Shown here one piece after another: positions 26,986 to 36,700 of a stretch of 64,000 nucleotides of DNA; the stretch's first letter is position 1, and each line of letters starts with the position of its first letter. A program made the position numbers and the translations under genes. Below the pieces are notes generated by a model, which saw only the letters and a list, made by a program, of their open reading frames with translations, did not search any database and had not been told where the DNA came from. Where the stretch lies: assembly GCA_963717195.1 (NCBI GenBank), contig CAVQVR010000012.1:248001-312000 (forward strand). The letters run 5' to 3'. The DNA comes from JACDAE01 sp963717195 (GTDB lineage Bacteria; Chloroflexota; Ktedonobacteria; Ktedonobacterales; Ktedonobacteraceae).

Positions 26986-27242
26986 GCGGGAGTTATGACG
27001 GTTTGCATGGTATGGAACAGGCTGCTCACCTATCCTGTTCCCTGGTAAAGACACTAAAGAGTTCTGAGCAATCCTCTGTAGAATACTCTCTCCTGCACAC
27101 ACGTTCGTATCTTTCTTCTATCAGGTAGCAGCATTGCTCCCGTATCCTACGGCCTGCTTCTGGTACTCCCCCATCACAGCTCTAGTGTTGGCAGGGAGGT
27201 ATACCACGCCCATATAGGGCGTATTGGCCGAAAGGATTTTTC

Positions 27243-28814
27243 ATGCCATCTTTTAATGATTTCCCTTTGCAACCCATCACGCGTGCAGCGTTGGCAGCTA
27301 TGGAGATCACAGAACCTACACCTATTCAGATCGAAGCAATTCCGGCACTGCTCGCCGGCAATGATCTGGTGGGGCAATCAGCTACTGGCTCGGGCAAGAC
27401 GCTTGCCTATGGCATTCCCCTGGTAGAGAGGTTAGCTAGAGACAAACGTACCGTACAGGCACTCATACTGGTGCCAACGCGCGAACTGGCGATCCAGGTG
27501 AACGCAGTGTTGAACAAACTGGCAACCGGTCGGCGGCTTACGATAGCACTGCTGGTTGGAGGACGCCCTTATGGCAACCAGATCTCAGCCCTACGCTATG
27601 GATCACAGATTGTCATAGGCACACCAGGACGCGTAAAAGACCATCTTGATCGCGGTACTTTAGTACTAAACCAGCTGCGAATGTGCATCCTGGACGAGGC
27701 AGACCAGATGCTGGATAGTGGTTTTGCGCCTGTCATTGAAGAAATACTGACAACCACACCAGATACGCGACAAATGGCCCTCTTTTCCGCAACCATACCA
27801 GGCTGGGTTGCCGCACTACAGAAAAAATTTCTCAAAAATCCAGTCAATATTGCCATTACACCCGCTTCAGGCACACAGAGCACCATTGAACAGATTGCCT
27901 ACCAGGTTCCTCAGGACCAGAAAATGGCCGCACTCTGTACTCTTTTACATTCCGCCGAAGGAGAGAGCAGCCTCATCTTTGGCAAAACGAAATTCGGCGT
28001 CGAGAAGCTAGGGAAACAACTTAGCAAGCTCGGGTTTACCGTGGGAACATTACATGGCAACAAAAGCCAGCGTGCACGCGAAGAGGTGCTTACTGCATTT
28101 CGTCGTGGGCAGGTACAGACGCTACTTGCCACCAATGTAGCCGCACGTGGGCTAGATATTACAGGGATCTCTCAGGTCATCAATTACGAACTTCCAGAAT
28201 TGAGTGACCTTTTTACACACCGGATTGGCCGCACAGGGAGAATGGGACGACAGGGCAAAGCCATTACACTACTGGTACCATCAGATGTCCCCAAATGGCG
28301 ACGGATGGCACGCAACTTAGGACAGGCAGTCCTATTGCAGCGACTGACTATTGACGAGGAAGCCAGTGTAGCTCTTCTATCTGCAAGGCCCGAGACGCTG
28401 GTACCGCAGGAGTACGAGCACCACAGCGAACCACAACCGGTACGTGACCGCAAAAATTTCTCGTCGTCGTCAGGCCAGGAGCGCGACAAACACACCCGGC
28501 CAAGGTACGATGACCATACGGCATCTGACATGAGAAGGCGGCGAAGAGAACATAGTAGCAGCGAACCTGTGAATACCTCTGTATGGGAGCCTGAAGGCGT
28601 TCCCTTGCCAGGACGCTCATATTCCAGCAAGCCAAGAGATGGCAAAAGAAGGACAGAAAAACAATCTCGTTTCGATAGTACGACGAATATGTACGAAGCA
28701 GATTCTTTTGCCAGAACGGAGCCGCAGCAACGAACAGCAAGAAAAAAGCCTCGTGTGACCCCGATAGCTCAGGGACGGCGGGCCTCTGTTTCAAAGCGTG
28801 CTGCTAGCCGCTAA
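27243..28814 (+). CDS. DEAD-box ATP-dependent RNA helicase
   Basis: The product is 523 residues. Core motifs are in order: Q motif 'EPTPIQIEAIP', Walker A 'SATGSGKT' (about 46-53), 'PTRELA', 'GTPGRV', 'DEAD', 'SAT', and motif VI 'HRIGRTGRMGR'. The last 150 residues are basic and low-complexity, rich in Arg, Lys and Ser, and probably bind RNA. The family unwinds RNA in ribosome assembly and mRNA turnover, often in the cold. The gene has its own promoter and a terminator-like hairpin, so it seems monocistronic. It resembles RhlE/CshA types, but the subfamily is not certain. Confidence 0.95.
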   Translation: MPSFNDFPLQPITRAALAAMEITEPTPIQIEAIPALLAGNDLVGQSATGSGKTLAYGIPLVERLARDKRTVQALILVPTRELAIQVNAVLNKLATGRRLTIALLVGGRPYGNQISALRYGSQIVIGTPGRVKDHLDRGTLVLNQLRMCILDEADQMLDSGFAPVIEEILTTTPDTRQMALFSATIPGWVAALQKKFLKNPVNIAITPASGTQSTIEQIAYQVPQDQKMAALCTLLHSAEGESSLIFGKTKFGVEKLGKQLSKLGFTVGTLHGNKSQRAREEVLTAFRRGQVQTLLATNVAARGLDITGISQVINYELPELSDLFTHRIGRTGRMGRQGKAITLLVPSDVPKWRRMARNLGQAVLLQRLTIDEEASVALLSARPETLVPQEYEHHSEPQPVRDRKNFSSSSGQERDKHTRPRYDDHTASDMRRRRREHSSSEPVNTSVWEPEGVPLPGRSYSSKPRDGKRRTEKQSRFDSTTNMYEADSFARTEPQQRTARKKPRVTPIAQGRRASVSKRAASR

Positions 28815-28831
28815 TGTAACAAGTCGCAAAC

Positions 28832-28872
28832 GTGCCAAAGGTGCTTTCCTGAAGAGATGGCACCTTTGGTAC
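28832..28872. terminator. Hairpin after the helicase gene
   Basis: GTGCCAAAGGTGC (28832-28844) pairs with 28860-28872 with one mismatch, followed by a T-rich tail. It also reaches the stop of the small minus-strand gene. Confidence 0.65.
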
Positions 28873-29054
28873 TATTTATTAGGATCGACGTACTTATGGG
28901 GTTGTGAAAGATGTCTGAGTATACCATGGCCAGTCCATATCCGGCGTCCACAAGTACATCGATAGGGATAAAATAGACGCTTGAAGATGTAGAAGAGAAA
29001 TAAAATACCGAAGACACAGAATAATCCGATCACCTCTTGCATCGTCGTCACCAT
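28872..29054 (-). CDS. Small membrane protein with Cys/His cluster
   Basis: The product is 60 residues and has a clear AAAGGAG site before the ATG. One hydrophobic helix (about 8-28, 'IGLFCVFGILFLFYIF') is followed by 'YRCTCGRRIWTGHGILRHL' and 'QPH'. The two Cys and three His could form a small metal site on the cytoplasmic side. It lies downstream of recD2 on the same strand. Function is unknown. Confidence 0.55.
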   Translation of the reverse strand: MVTTMQEVIGLFCVFGILFLFYIFKRLFYPYRCTCGRRIWTGHGILRHLSQPHKYVDPNK

Positions 29055-29150
29055 AGTGCACGCTCCTTTCTTGTTCTGAAATTCTTCGCTGAAATCAGTT
29101 CCTCTTTCTAAGACGAAATAGAGGAAAGGATATAAAAATAGAGGGTACTT

Positions 29151-31448
29151 TTAAACTAATTTGTTTGCAAGAACAATTGCCTGCAGCCTCTCAGCCAGTC
29201 CAGTATTGCGCAATGCAACGCGATCATTCTTCACTGCTATTTCCAATGCATAGGGGTGCCCCACCAGCACACAGAACCTCTTCGCACGTGTGATAGCTGT
29301 GTAAAGCAGATTGCGCTGGAGCAGCATACGGTGCTGGTTGACCAGAGGAATAATAACGACGGGATATTCACTACCCTGGCTTTTGTGAACGGTGACGGCA
29401 TAGGCCAGAACCAGTTCGTCCAGCTCGTGAAATTCGTAACTGACAAAAAGTGGTCCCGCCTCTTCAACAAACTCAACTTTGAGCGTTGCATTGTCCTTAT
29501 TCATGCTGCGTATCCAACCCACATCTCCGTTAAAGACACCCTTATCGTAGTTGTTGCGCGTCTGCATAACCTTATCGCCGACACGCAGGATAAAATCGCC
29601 CCATTCCACCTGGGCCACGGAAGAAGGATTAAGATGGGTCTGCAATTTCTCGTTGAGTAGCGTCACGCCCACGGGTCCCTTATACATTGGGGAGAGAACC
29701 TGGATATCGGTCAGGGGATTGAAATGATAGCGTGCAGGCAGCCGGCGCTGCACGAGATCCAGTATGAGTTGTTGAGCGCGTACCGGGTCTTCCTCTGCCA
29801 TAAAAAAGAAGTCGCTGTCCGTCTCCATACGCATTGAAGGCATCTGTCCGGCATTGATACGGTGCGCATTGACGATAATTTTGCTCTGCTGTGCCTGGCG
29901 AAAGAGTTCTGTCAGGCGCATGGTGGGAATGGCCTCACTGCGCAACAGATCACGCAACACGTTTCCAGGTCCCACTGAAGGCAATTGATCGGCGTCCCCT
30001 ACCAATAATAGGTGCGACTCGCGTGGAAGCGCTTTGAGCAGATGATAGAAGAGCAGAATATCCACCATTGAGAACTCGTCAACGATCACAAATTGATAGA
30101 GCAACGGATTATCCTCATTGCGCTGATAGGAATTATCATGGGGTGCATATTCCAGCAAGCGGTGAAGCGTCTTAGCCTCTGTACCTGCAGCTTCGGAGAG
30201 GCGTTTGGCTGCGCGTCCAGTTGGAGCTGCCAGTGCAACGCTCACTTTCCGATTGCGCAGGAGCATCAACAGGGCTCGGATCGAGGTTGACTTGCCGGTA
30301 CCAGGTCCGCCGGTCAGGATACTCACCTTCTTGCCATAGGCCATCTGTACGGCCTCGCGTTGTTTATCGGTTAGATGCATGTTGCGATTCTGCTTGAGCA
30401 GGTCAAATACCCGATCCCAGAGTTGTTGCGATACCGGGGGCAAACTTTCGGGCGCCTTCAACAACAGGCGTAGGAGGCGGGCAGACCCATTTTCGGCATA
30501 CCAGAATGGGGCGAAATAGATCCGTGCCTGGGATTCCTCTGCTTCAACCTCGCTCCAATCAACCGGAGGCATATCCTCATCCTCAATAGATTGCGCTGCC
30601 GCTACTGCAACCGGCGATGGAAGAGGCGGTTCCACAAATACATCAGTATCGCCACGTAACTGCTCCATCGCAGGCAAAAGCACCTCATAGGGCGTTTTGA
30701 GAATACTTGAAGCCAGTTGCAGCAGATTATTCTCAAGCAAAAAGCAATGTCCATCGTCATTCGCGGCCTGCGCAAGCACATACTTCAACCCGGTGGTCAG
30801 GCGCGGGATGCTATCGTATGGCAAGCCCAGTTTTACTGCGATCTCGTCAGCAGTACGAAAACCGATACCATGGACCTCATGCGCTAGCTGATATGGATTC
30901 TCCCGAATAACCTTGATCGAATCCTTGCCATATTGCTTGTAGACACGCGTTGCCACATTGATCGAGACTTCGTGCGACTGCAAAAAAAGATGCAACTCCT
31001 TGATCTCGCCATGTTCAGCCCAGACCTTGATGATCTGATCGCGATCTTTTGCCCCAATTCCTTTCACCTCACTCAGACGTTCGGGCTGCTGCTCGATGAT
31101 GGCCAGCGTCTGTTCGCCAAAATGATCGACGATCAGCTTTGCCTTCTTCGGTCCAATGCCTTTAATCAGCCCTGAACCAAGATAGCGTGTAATGCCCTCA
31201 GAGGAGGCTGGCAGGCGTTCGGTGAAGCTTTTCACATGAAGCTGACGACCATAACGCGCATCGTTCTCCCACTCCCCCTCAACCGTGAGCAGTTCGCCTA
31301 CATGCACATCGGGCAACGTACCTACAATCGTCATCAGATCATCGCGAAAGAGGCGGCCTGTGTCATTGAGGCGAAAACGTGCGACCGTATAATGATTATC
31401 TTCATTGCGGAAGACAATGTTTTCTACAGAACCTTCAAGTGTTGGCAT
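29151..31448 (-). CDS. recD2: RecD2-type 5'-3' DNA helicase
   Basis: The ATG at 31448 gives 765 residues beginning 'MPTLEGSVENIVFRNED', the normal RecD2 start; an upstream ATG adds 20 unlikely residues. The N-terminal OB-like domain (1-90) is followed by a helix-hairpin-helix region with 'LIKGIGPKKAKLIVDHFG' and 'VKGIGAKDRDQIIKVW'. The helicase core has Walker A 'GGPGTGKSTSIRALL', 'VDEFSMVDILLF', and near the end 'VHKSQGSEYPVVIIP' and 'TAITRAKRFCVLVG'. RecD2 acts without RecBC in DNA repair and replication. A low-complexity acidic insert near residue 290-310 precedes the core. Confidence 0.95.
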   Translation of the reverse strand: MPTLEGSVENIVFRNEDNHYTVARFRLNDTGRLFRDDLMTIVGTLPDVHVGELLTVEGEWENDARYGRQLHVKSFTERLPASSEGITRYLGSGLIKGIGPKKAKLIVDHFGEQTLAIIEQQPERLSEVKGIGAKDRDQIIKVWAEHGEIKELHLFLQSHEVSINVATRVYKQYGKDSIKVIRENPYQLAHEVHGIGFRTADEIAVKLGLPYDSIPRLTTGLKYVLAQAANDDGHCFLLENNLLQLASSILKTPYEVLLPAMEQLRGDTDVFVEPPLPSPVAVAAAQSIEDEDMPPVDWSEVEAEESQARIYFAPFWYAENGSARLLRLLLKAPESLPPVSQQLWDRVFDLLKQNRNMHLTDKQREAVQMAYGKKVSILTGGPGTGKSTSIRALLMLLRNRKVSVALAAPTGRAAKRLSEAAGTEAKTLHRLLEYAPHDNSYQRNEDNPLLYQFVIVDEFSMVDILLFYHLLKALPRESHLLLVGDADQLPSVGPGNVLRDLLRSEAIPTMRLTELFRQAQQSKIIVNAHRINAGQMPSMRMETDSDFFFMAEEDPVRAQQLILDLVQRRLPARYHFNPLTDIQVLSPMYKGPVGVTLLNEKLQTHLNPSSVAQVEWGDFILRVGDKVMQTRNNYDKGVFNGDVGWIRSMNKDNATLKVEFVEEAGPLFVSYEFHELDELVLAYAVTVHKSQGSEYPVVIIPLVNQHRMLLQRNLLYTAITRAKRFCVLVGHPYALEIAVKNDRVALRNTGLAERLQAIVLANKLV

Positions 31449-31651
31449 ACCTGTACATTCTCTATAATTGTCAGGATATTGGAAATAATAATAGGACCAT
31501 CTTAGCACAATCAGCTACGAGCGTCGAGATCCTAAGCTTACCAATCAAAGCTTTATTGAGGAGCAATTGGTCACAGCGTTCAAGTCACCATGTGTCATAT
31601 ACTAGAGTACTACAGATTGGGCAGAGCCATCGCCATTTTTCAAGCGAGATG

Positions 31652-31696
31652 TTCATGTCCGGGCGACACCACCCGACATGAAAACGGTCGTTTTCA
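31652..31696. promoter_or_regulatory. Overlapping palindromes upstream of a methyltransferase gene
   Basis: TTCATGTC (31652-31659) is mirrored at 31675-31682, and TGAAAACG-GT-CGTTTTCA fills 31679-31696. They lie 20-65 bases before the start codon and may be operator sites. Confidence 0.4.
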
Positions 31697-31716
31697 GAGG
31701 AGGAGCAAAGTGCCTT

Positions 31717-32505
31717 ATGACAAATACAGATGCCGAGAAAAAAGCCAGAGTCCAGGACTATTTCAGCCGCACAGCAGAGAGCTATGTTGCCAGTGTCTCT
31801 CACCGTGCTGGGGCAGACCTGAGGCGTCTGATCGAATTGGGAGAGTGGGATAAACAGCAACAAGCCCTTGATATTGCAACAGGCGGAGGTCATACTGCAT
31901 TAGCCATAGCACCACTTGTCGCACAGATTACCGTCAGCGATCTCACTCCCATTATGCTAGAAACGGCACGGGCATTTATTCTCTCACAAGGTGTGACCAA
32001 CGCTGTATTTGTGGAGGCTGATGCCGAGCACCTGCCATTTCCTGAGGAGAGCTTTGATCGCGTCAGTTGTCGCATTGCCCCACATCATTTCCCCAATATC
32101 GCGCAAGCTGTGCAGGAGGTAGGTCGTGTTCTGAAGCCGGGTGGGCTATTCCTGCTCATCGATAATATTGCCCCCAGCGATCCGGAACTCGACACCTTCA
32201 TCAACGAAGTTGAGAAATGGCGTGACCCATCCCACGGACGTGCATGTACACGTGAGGAATGGGTCACGTTTTTTTCACAGGCTGGCTTGCGTGTTGAACA
32301 GGCAGAATTTATACGCAAGGTATTCCAGTATGATGACTGGACAGCTCGCGCTCAACTTCCAACCGACGAAAAAGCTGCACTGGAGCAGTTTATAGTAGAG
32401 AGCAGTGACTCCATTCAGCGCTACTTCGAAGTAAAGGAGCGCTCAGATGGACATCTGGAAAGTATTACAGCTGAAGCGATTTTGTTGAAAGGGCGCAAAG
32501 CGTAA
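31717..32505 (+). CDS. Class I SAM-dependent methyltransferase
   Basis: The ATG at 31717 is preceded by AGGAGGAG; the product is 262 residues. Motif I is 'ALDIATGGGHTALAIA', followed by 'ITVSDLTPIMLETA', 'EADAEHLPFPEESFDRVSCR' and 'VLKPGGLFLLIDNI'. This is the Methyltransf_11/UbiE-like class, which methylates small molecules. The C-terminal part has 'REEWVTFFSQAGLRVEQAEF', usual for this class. The substrate cannot be read from sequence. It sits alone between recD2 and a minus-strand gene. Confidence 0.92.
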   Translation: MTNTDAEKKARVQDYFSRTAESYVASVSHRAGADLRRLIELGEWDKQQQALDIATGGGHTALAIAPLVAQITVSDLTPIMLETARAFILSQGVTNAVFVEADAEHLPFPEESFDRVSCRIAPHHFPNIAQAVQEVGRVLKPGGLFLLIDNIAPSDPELDTFINEVEKWRDPSHGRACTREEWVTFFSQAGLRVEQAEFIRKVFQYDDWTARAQLPTDEKAALEQFIVESSDSIQRYFEVKERSDGHLESITAEAILLKGRKA

Positions 32506-32531
32506 AGGAGAACCTGGACAGGCCTGGTCTC

Positions 32532-33377
32532 CTACGGTTGAAGAATTCCAGCCCTCCAGGTAGCAATAGCATGCTCGACGGAAGCAACATAGACAGCCTC
32601 ATCGTTATTGTCAGCGGCAGGCGCGTACCTGGGAATAATCTGGTTGATGGTTGTCAAGCTCCATTGAGACACATAGAGGTTGCGAATTAATTCGTACCAT
32701 GCCTGAAAACCACTCTCCCAGGAGGAGAACCATGCATATCCATCCTGACATTTGAAATTGGGGATACAACGCAGGTTGCCCAACGAAAGGCTGACCTGAG
32801 CTTCTCCTTGCGTTCCAAAGGAGCTTTCGTGCATGAAGAATGCTAACGCGAATGCAGGATCAATGCCGTACTTTACTCCCAGATCGTAGAGCGCCTGCCC
32901 CTTTGTGGCTGCTGGCGAGTTGTAGCTTGCAAGCACGCGATTGATAAAATCTGCGCTGATCGTTGGCTTGCCAAGTACTGAATTGGCTTTGTTAGAAACA
33001 GGCTGCGCCTTTGCAGCCGGCTGGGGTTGACTCTGTTGCCAGGTAGCGGCACGATCACCGCCAACCTGTAATGCATAGAACTGACCACCAACATAGCTTA
33101 CCAGTTGTGGAGAGGCAGGACATTGCGATATCACAAGTGAACAAAGGACGATCGTACAGAGAAGAAGGGAAACAATGCATACCATCGAACGGCTCAATTC
33201 AAGTTCCCGCACACGCTGGAATGGTTGCCAATCGATGCTTAGACCGGCCTTAGCATCGACCGGTATGTCATCAATACTTTCATTAGCAAACGTGCGCGTA
33301 GCTCGGGCGGGAATTGCAGAACGGGTCCCGGTAGAGAAATGAAGCTCGGATTTCTTTGTGTAGCTACCACTAGCCAT
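32532..33377 (-). CDS. Membrane-anchored glucosaminidase-domain protein
   Basis: The product is 281 residues. A basic cytoplasmic lead of about 65 residues precedes one helix, 'MVCIVSLLLCTIVLCSLVI'. A Gln/Pro-rich linker leads to a lysozyme-like glucosaminidase domain (about 140-275). That domain shows 'FINRVLASYNSPAATKGQAL', 'GIDPAFALAFFMHESSFG', with the likely catalytic Glu in 'HESS', and 'WSSWESGFQAWYELI' in similar form. It would cut cell-wall glycan strands outside the membrane. Type II topology is predicted. Confidence 0.82.
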   Translation of the reverse strand: MASGSYTKKSELHFSTGTRSAIPARATRTFANESIDDIPVDAKAGLSIDWQPFQRVRELELSRSMVCIVSLLLCTIVLCSLVISQCPASPQLVSYVGGQFYALQVGGDRAATWQQSQPQPAAKAQPVSNKANSVLGKPTISADFINRVLASYNSPAATKGQALYDLGVKYGIDPAFALAFFMHESSFGTQGEAQVSLSLGNLRCIPNFKCQDGYAWFSSWESGFQAWYELIRNLYVSQWSLTTINQIIPRYAPAADNNDEAVYVASVEHAIATWRAGILQP

Positions 33378-33727
33378 AGGTGCCTCTCCTTTTTGAACTT
33401 ATGTTCTAATTATAACACAGAACGCAAATTCTCATCCGGAAAATAGCCGAAATAGGAGGGATGGATTACTGCGCTATGAGGGTTCTTCGTACAAAAGATG
33501 CCAGTCTTTTCTGCAGAAAGCAAGGGGAAAGGAAGAAATAGTATGGGATAGGCACAAATACCATAGAGTAGATAGGCTACATGGTTGTTCTGCCCATCTA
33601 AAATGGGTTATAATAAAGACTAAATATTTTACATTTTTTAGCATAGGATAGGCAATCAGTCTTTGATGGATAATTACCCTTCTATATGTGTATCCAACGT
33701 TTGTGTCCGAGCAGATAGGCCAAAAGC
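33378..33727. other. Divergent promoter region of the BTAD regulator
   Basis: This AT-rich 350-base gap contains TATAAT at 33609-33614 with TTGTTC 18 bases upstream (33585-33590), a fair promoter for the plus-strand regulator. No gene is visible. Confidence 0.45.
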
Positions 33728-36700
33728 ATGAATAGCAAAGTCACCTATCGTCAGCAATACACCCGATGTGGCAAACAACGCTGTCGGAAATGCCGCGAAG
33801 GCACGGGGCATGGTCCATACTGGTACGCGTATTGGAGCGAGAAAGGGCGTACAATCAGTAAGTATGTTGGCACACATCTCCCAGTGGAACTTACGGAGCC
33901 GGTAGAGGCCCAATTTATTGCGCCCACTGATACCGTTGCCCCTGATACCATCACAAGTAATAAACCCACAACGCAACCTCTCCCATCTCCTCTCCTTCGC
34001 GTCTATGTCCTTGGGCAATTTCGCGTCGAGCGCAAAACTGGAGATGAGTGGAGTGCTATTGATAGTCGTATCTGGCATCGCCGGCGGGCACGCGCATTGC
34101 TGGGATGCCTCTTGAGCAGCCCTGGTCGGAGATCGAGTCGAGAACAGGTTATGGAGCTTCTCTGGCCTGATCTTGATATTGATGTAGCCGCGAACCGCTT
34201 AAACGGTGCCGTGCATGAATTGCGCCAGATACTTGAGCCTGAGATCGCACGTCCCGCAGCATCACGCATGCTGCGCCTTGAACGCGATGTGCTTGAAATC
34301 GCAGATAGTACGCAGATATGGGTGGATGCAGAAGCATTTGAGTATCTCCTGAAAGAGGCCAACAATTCTTCTGATCCTGCTGAAGCTGAACGCCTCCTTG
34401 AAGAAGCCGCGGCCCTCTATCGAGGAGGGTATTTACTAGAGGAACTCTACTCAGAATGGGCTGCACCACGGCGTGATGCTCTCCAACGCGCCTGGATTGG
34501 CTTACTTCTCGATCTCGCCAACCTGCGGACCGAACGAGGCATGCTTGCCAGTGCCATCGAAACCCTGGACCGACTCCGTACCACTGAGCCGACGAACGAA
34601 ACAGCATTGCAGCGCTTAATGCTTCTTCTTACGCAACTTGATCGGCGTGGCGAGGCTCTCCAGGTCTATCGCCAGTACGTCACGATGCTGCAACGTGACT
34701 ACGAGAGCGATCCTCTACCAGAAACCCGGCAACTCTATGAAGAACTTCTGCAAGGAAAACTACTCTCTGTATCTCCCTCAAAGACGGGTATCAATACGAG
34801 CAAAGAAAGAGAGAGCTCCGCTTACAACCCTCCTCCGCTAATGCCCCTTTCCCCTCCTTTGGTACAAGAACCTCTCTTCACACGCCCGGTGTTGCATCTT
34901 GGACGACATAATCAGAGTCCTCTGATTGGACGACAGCGGGAACTTGAGATGATGCAGCAGGTGATGCTCACCCTCGAAGAGAGCGCTTTTCATGCGAAGC
35001 GCTTTATTTCGCTCGCCGGTAGCCTGGTTTCATCACATGCTTCTTCTGTCTCCTCTCGACCACGTCAGCCGCATTTCCTTCTCCTTATGGGTGAGCCGGG
35101 TATTGGTAAAACACGTCTGGCAGAGGAACTCAGCCTTTCTGCATATACACGAGACTGGGCTGTGGCCTGGAGCAGATCCTATGAGCAGGAAGGGACGATT
35201 CCTTATCGACCCTGGACTGAGCTTCTACGCACCTTATTGCAAAGTACTACGACCTTTGAGGAACTACTGGCAACCACTGGTATACCCTCTTCTACCCATG
35301 TAACCCCTTTCAAAATTGAGCGCCTCAGCCCACTTTTACCAGGCTTCTCTCTGCCTGGGCGCGATCAACCCGGGCGCGATCAATCTGGCCCCTACAATCG
35401 CACATCTGCGTCTAATCCGTTACCTCATGAACAAGAGCGCCTGCACCTCTGGGAGGCAACCCTTGGCCTCCTTGATACATTGAGCGCTATCAATCCAATC
35501 CTACTGGTATTTGACGATCTGCATTGGGCGGATGACAGTAGTATCGAGCTACTTACCTACCTCGTCCATCATCTGCAGGATCAGCGTGTACTCCTGCTGG
35601 CAACCTGCCGTGATGCCGAATTGCCATCACAACACAAAATTCGTACACTTATCGCTGACCTACAACGCGAACAGACGATTGTTGCCCTTTCTGTGCAACC
35701 TCTCAGCCACTCGCAGATAGGGGCATTAGTATCTCATCTGCCTGAAGACATGATACAGAGTATTCAGACCCAGGCGGCTGGAAATCCCTTCTTCGCCGAA
35801 GAGCTGGCACGCTATGTGGAGATGATCTACAATGAAGAAGAAGGGATGCTTAACCAGGTTTCTACAACGACCATAACTCCGCCTCGAAATCCAGGGAGAA
35901 GTAGTGGCCTCTTACCAGAAGCTATCGCGGCAGTACTTGAGCGTCGTCTGGGCAGGCTAAGTAGCGATTGTCAGGCATTATTAGGAAAAGCAGCGGTGCT
36001 AGGTGGTTCCTTTCAATTGGGGGAGTTGCTGCCCATGGCTGGTGAGCACACGGAAGATGTCGTTCTTGACCTCCTTGATGAAGCATTATATGCTGGGTTA
36101 GTGACTGAAGAAGGTGTAGGGGTACATATTACCTATCATTTCTGGCATCCACTTATCATTAGCCACCTCTATGAGCGTCTATCGGCGGCCAGACGTGCTC
36201 AGTTCCACCGCAAAGCTGCTGAAGCTATTAAAAACGCCAATGCGTATGATCCATCCTCTGGCATGCTTGCGGAAAAGGTTGCGGCTGCTATCGTGTATCA
36301 CTTAAGCAAAGGCGGCGGCAATCAGATAGATATGGCCTATTATGCTGAACTGGCAGGAAACCAGGCATTTACTATTGCTGCCTATTCCGAAGCGCAACAA
36401 TACTATCTGCAAACTATTCATGCTACGGTAGGGGCACAATCGACTACAGGGATGCGATCAAATATAGAGGCGCGATTTATAAGCCCGTCCCTACTCTCCG
36501 TAACCCCGTCGCAGTTCTCCGAAGGGAACAATGTTCATCTCTCCATCAGACGGCTTACGCCTCAGGTCATCTCCCAACTTTCCTTCACGACGATACAGCA
36601 TATCTGCCGGCTCTTAGAACGCATTGCCGAATGTAATATAGTCCAGGGAAACTTCGAGGATGTACGTTACCTCTATCAATGCGTCCTTGACCTGCGAACA

